From IMG/VR virus record IMGVR_UViG_3300044726_000041, positions 1 through 39,938 of that record: a DNA stretch of 39,938 nucleotides; one strand, given 5' to 3'. A model generated the notes under the pieces. The model did no database searches. It was given only the letters and a program-made list of their open reading frames with translations, and was not told where the DNA came from. Of this stretch, positions 37,601 through 39,938 are shown piece after piece. The stretch is from a virus. Both the position numbers and the translations under genes were made by a program. How positions within the stretch are numbered: position 1 is the first letter of the stretch; each line of letters starts with the position of its first letter.

Positions 37601-38466
37601 GTATCCTCACTCATTCTGAATCCCAGGAATGCTGGATGTCTGGGCCGGTCTTTGATTCCGATTGGTAGATATTCATACGAGACAATTTGACCTCTGTATT
37701 TATCCTTGTTCTTCCAAATCTCATCGCGATCCTGAAAAGTGAAACCCGTGCCGATATTGAATGATACGCCGCTGCTAATGTCCACGACTTCCAGGGCCCC
37801 AAGTGTACCCATCGGTGTGAGATTCGCTTGGTGGCTGGATCTTTCCATATTCCCCAAGTTATCCAGTTTGGCTTCATTTCCATTGTGCATTTGCTCCACG
37901 AAACCAACGACCCTGGCCTCAGAAGTGAGCTTTCTCTTGACCTTAAGCAACCCACCTTCTCGAGCTGTAGACCTACCAAACTTGTACTTCCCATTCGGAT
38001 CACGTAGCATGACGCCTTCGTATCCTGTATCGAGCATCTGCTCTTCAAACAGTAAGAGCTGAGCCTCGTCCTCCACCAGAAGGTGCGGAACGGGGCGCAA
38101 TATATCATGACCCGTGACGTAAGGGTATGTCTCCCGCAGGCGGTTCTGGAAAGGCTGAGTACTGACTAGGTCAAAGACGTAGAACTTGAGATCCTTGATA
38201 TCGGCATCGAATGCCGACGTCACTTTCATGGTGTCTCGGAATACTGACTTCCCGTATGGATCACCTACGATCAATTCTCCATCTAGCGGGGCTGCGAATT
38301 TGAACACCCGTTGAACTTCCCGGTTGGGGATAAGCTTGAGCGAACGGGTCTTGAGGATCCCATCTAGGCATGTAGCTCTTACCCCATCGAGCTTGGGTGA
38401 AGCGAGTACCGGGTATTGAAGGATCTTCAGATCTGCTTCATCTGCTAACATGGGCTTAAAGGTCAC
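37597..38466 (-). CDS. ATP-dependent DNA ligase
   Basis: The 289-residue protein has the nucleotidyltransferase motifs of ATP-dependent ligases: motif I KLDGVR with the adenylated Lys25, DGELIVGD (motif III region), EGVMLRD (motif IV) and LLKVKRK (motif V), then an OB-type C-terminal domain. It seals nicks during replication and repair. It starts at GTG (38466); an in-frame ATG five codons later is an alternative. Unlike T7-like ligases it has no long insert. The stop overlaps the Cas4-like gene start. Confidence 0.92.
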   Translation of the reverse strand: MTFKPMLADEADLKILQYPVLASPKLDGVRATCLDGILKTRSLKLIPNREVQRVFKFAAPLDGELIVGDPYGKSVFRDTMKVTSAFDADIKDLKFYVFDLVSTQPFQNRLRETYPYVTGHDILRPVPHLLVEDEAQLLLFEEQMLDTGYEGVMLRDPNGKYKFGRSTAREGGLLKVKRKLTSEARVVGFVEQMHNGNEAKLDNLGNMERSSHQANLTPMGTLGALEVVDISSGVSFNIGTGFTFQDRDEIWKNKDKYRGQIVSYEYLPIGIKDRPRHPAFLGFRMSEDT

Positions 38467-38608
38467 GATTTTTAGCCTGTCCTAGAGTGGATTTTCGGGG
38501 AGAGTACCCGATATGGCGAATTTCGTAGCGTCGCCTATACATTTGATTAATCCTGCTACTGTCCTGTTATGCGGGTCGTCGGGCGACGGTCGCGCGCCGC
38601 CCGACTTG
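38467..38608 (-). promoter_or_regulatory. Intergenic region with hairpins
   Basis: The 142-bp gap before the ligase gene holds an 8-bp GC hairpin (GTCGGGCG at 38578-38585 with CGCCCGAC at 38598-38605) just after the DUF3309 gene, and a smaller CGGGGAGAGTACCCG hairpin (about 38498-38512). No T run follows the first on the minus strand. No convincing promoter or gene is seen. Confidence 0.45.
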
Positions 38609-38767
38609 TTATAGTTTCCCCATCAGTAGCAAGATGACTACGATGATGAGGATAACCCCCACTATACCAGTTGGTCCATAGCCCCAATTAGCGGCGTGAG
38701 GCCATGTTGGGAATGCCCCGACTAGCAACAAGATCAGGATGATGAGGAGAATCGTGCCGACGCTCAT
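38609..38767 (-). CDS. DUF3309-type small membrane protein
   Basis: The 52-residue protein has two hydrophobic segments (TILLIILILLLVGAF near 5-19 and VGVILIIVVILLL near 37-49) around WPHAANWGYGP, the pattern of the bacterial DUF3309 family. It starts at the ATG at 38767, whose ATG overlaps the upstream stop (ATGA) and is preceded by GGGAG. The family is usually chromosomal and uncharacterised, so a phage copy is notable. A holin-like role is possible for a two-span protein of this size but is not shown. Confidence 0.78.
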   Translation of the reverse strand: MSVGTILLIILILLLVGAFPTWPHAANWGYGPTGIVGVILIIVVILLLMGKL

Positions 38768-38931
38768 TGTATTGGACTCCCAAAGACCTTCCAGCCGAGA
38801 CAAACTAGCAGGATGAACAGTAGAATATCCGGCCCGACTACAGGCCAAGCCACCGGCCCGCGAAACGTGCCGTAGCCGTAACCGACCAGCCATAGCAGCA
38901 TCAGAATCCAGAACAAGAGTGCGAGCGACAT
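38764..38931 (-). CDS. Small two-span membrane protein
   Basis: The 55-residue protein has two hydrophobic segments (ALLFWILMLLWLVGYGYG and DILLFILLVCLGW) joined by TFRGPVAWPVVGP. AGGAGG precedes the ATG at 38931, 11 bases after the polymerase stop, so it is translated with the polymerase transcript. It overlaps the DUF3309 gene by four bases; the pair may form a membrane complex. A role in lysis or envelope change is plausible but unproved. Confidence 0.75.
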   Translation of the reverse strand: MSLALLFWILMLLWLVGYGYGTFRGPVAWPVVGPDILLFILLVCLGWKVFGSPIQ

Positions 38932-38941
38932 AGTGTACCTC

Positions 38942-39938
38942 CTATTGAATGTCCCACCAGTTCGCACCGGTCTCAACCTTAGCCTTGAACGGTACGTCCC
39001 AGCCTTGCTGAGTCTCCATGCTGGCTTTGATCTCAGCGATTTCACTCTCCAGATGATCCGGGTCTACAGAGTAGACGTTCTCATCATGGACTGTGATCAT
39101 AAACCTGCGGTACGGTGTCCGGTAACCTGTACTATTAATGGCTTCCTTCGTCTGGTCAGCTGCCGAGCCCTGAATCAGATAGTTCAGTAGCTTGTACTCA
39201 AACGTCCATTGATGACCGTTGACCAGTTTGGCTCTCTCAGCGTGTATGAGTCTTCCACCCCACGTCTTGACCGGGAGACCCTGGCGACCTCTTTTGGAGA
39301 CATCGTCCATGAGTTCTTTGAACCCGGGCAGAGCTTGGAAGTAGTGAGAGCGGATTTTAGAGGCTGTACCACGATCCACGCCCAGCGATTCGGCCAGTGA
39401 GTTGATCCCACTACCGTAAAGCAGCGAGAATCCGGTGATTTTGACTTGCTTGTGATCAAGCGAGATACCTGCGTCCGATTCAATGATTTTGGAGACGGCC
39501 TTGTGGAAATCGGCACCTGGATCATTACGATAGATCTCGGCCGCACGACCTTCAGCAAAGTGCGCCGCGATGCGCATCTCTTGACCGTTGAAGTCGGAGG
39601 TAACAAGAAGGTTACCTTCATCGGGAAGGACATATTGCCTCATGAATGGTAATGGGAGCAATCCTGCCGGAGGCTCACCTTTGAACTCGGTGGGGATATT
39701 CTGGAAGTTAGGATTGGAGCTAGACAGTCGCCCCGTTCGCGTGCCGTATATGTCGCCCCGTACTTGATTGAACTCGGGATGGAGCCTGCCCCCGCTACGA
39801 GTGGCTAGCTCGACCCACGGCCTCATGAAAGTCGTGAGCAGGGTCTTCAGATTACCTCTGTAACCGAGAAGGACTCTGAGCTCGGGGTCTTTGACGGCGT
39901 TGTCGATGCTGTCTTTAGCGACACTAAGCTTACCGGTG
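38942..39938 (-). CDS. DNA polymerase I (family A), C-terminal polymerase domain
   Basis: This is the rest of the DNA polymerase begun at 1-793. It includes TGKLSVAKDSI, the GRLSSSNPNFQNIP segment, motif A SDFNGQEMR (Asp377 of the joined protein), motif B KITGFSLLYG (Lys428, Phe432) and motif C VHDE (His546-Asp547). The catalytic acidic residues are all present. Phe432 corresponds to E. coli Pol I Phe762, the wild-type-like, ddNTP-discriminating choice. The joined length is 593 residues. Whether this enzyme accepts modified dUTP analogues cannot be seen here but matters because of the hypermodification cassette. Confidence 0.95.
   Translation of the reverse strand, partial: TGKLSVAKDSIDNAVKDPELRVLLGYRGNLKTLLTTFMRPWVELATRSGGRLHPEFNQVRGDIYGTRTGRLSSSNPNFQNIPTEFKGEPPAGLLPLPFMRQYVLPDEGNLLVTSDFNGQEMRIAAHFAEGRAAEIYRNDPGADFHKAVSKIIESDAGISLDHKQVKITGFSLLYGSGINSLAESLGVDRGTASKIRSHYFQALPGFKELMDDVSKRGRQGLPVKTWGGRLIHAERAKLVNGHQWTFEYKLLNYLIQGSAADQTKEAINSTGYRTPYRRFMITVHDENVYSVDPDHLESEIAEIKASMETQQGWDVPFKAKVETGANWWDIQ

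Noticed and set aside
1-39938. Prophage or integrated element
   Set aside because: No integrase, excisionase, repressor, attachment-site repeat or flanking bacterial gene was found, and the ends join within the polymerase gene.

Overview
The window is almost certainly the complete genome of a tailed (podovirus-type) phage, linearised inside the DNA polymerase gene. The last 8 bases repeat the first 8. If that overlap is collapsed, the polymerase reads in frame across the junction, giving a circular map of about 39,930 bp. The virion genes resemble those of Bordetella BPP-1/P22-like podoviruses: P22-type portal, nozzle-like stabilisation protein, internal virion proteins and short tail-fibre genes. 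A phage-encoded PEP-CTERM protein points to a host with an exosortase system, most likely a betaproteobacterium or another Gram-negative relative. The promoters look like host sigma-70 promoters and no phage RNA polymerase was found.

Layout: two divergent arms leave a control region at about 9,235-9,668. The plus arm (9,669-30,698) carries packaging (terminase small and large), portal, scaffold, major capsid, a terminator, head-tail proteins, internal/ejection proteins, tail fibres, three small late genes and finally the PEP-CTERM protein. The minus arm runs from 9,234 down through position 1 and on from 39,938 to 30,837. It carries small early genes with zinc-binding motifs, a two-domain primase-helicase, a possible single-strand-binding protein, small membrane and lipoproteins, family A DNA polymerase with proofreading domain, ATP-dependent DNA ligase, Cas4-like and VRR-type nucleases, a SNF2-like helicase and a nucleotide/base-modification cassette. 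The two arms converge at 30,699-30,836 on a set of long inverted repeats.

The most interesting system is the 30,837-36,766 cassette: a thymidylate-synthase-fold enzyme, an HD 5'-nucleotidase, a P-loop kinase of the 5-hydroxymethyl-dU DNA kinase type, an HMUDK_hel-like protein, a protein resembling alpha-glutamyl/putrescinyl-thymine pyrophosphorylase clade 2 (amino acid:DNA transferase), and one uncharacterised 83-residue protein. Together they predict that thymine in this phage's DNA is partly or wholly replaced by a hypermodified derivative of 5-hydroxymethyluracil.

Non-coding structure is rich. There are at least eight promoters sharing a TAGAC/TTTAC -35 and, in four cases, a common upstream element; seven copies of an 8-bp iteron beside an AT-rich stretch (candidate origin); a family of TGCYTAGCA palindromes (candidate operators); a 143-nt nested-hairpin candidate RNA; and intrinsic terminators. 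No tRNA, CRISPR array, integrase, transposase, reverse transcriptase or recognisable endolysin was found.
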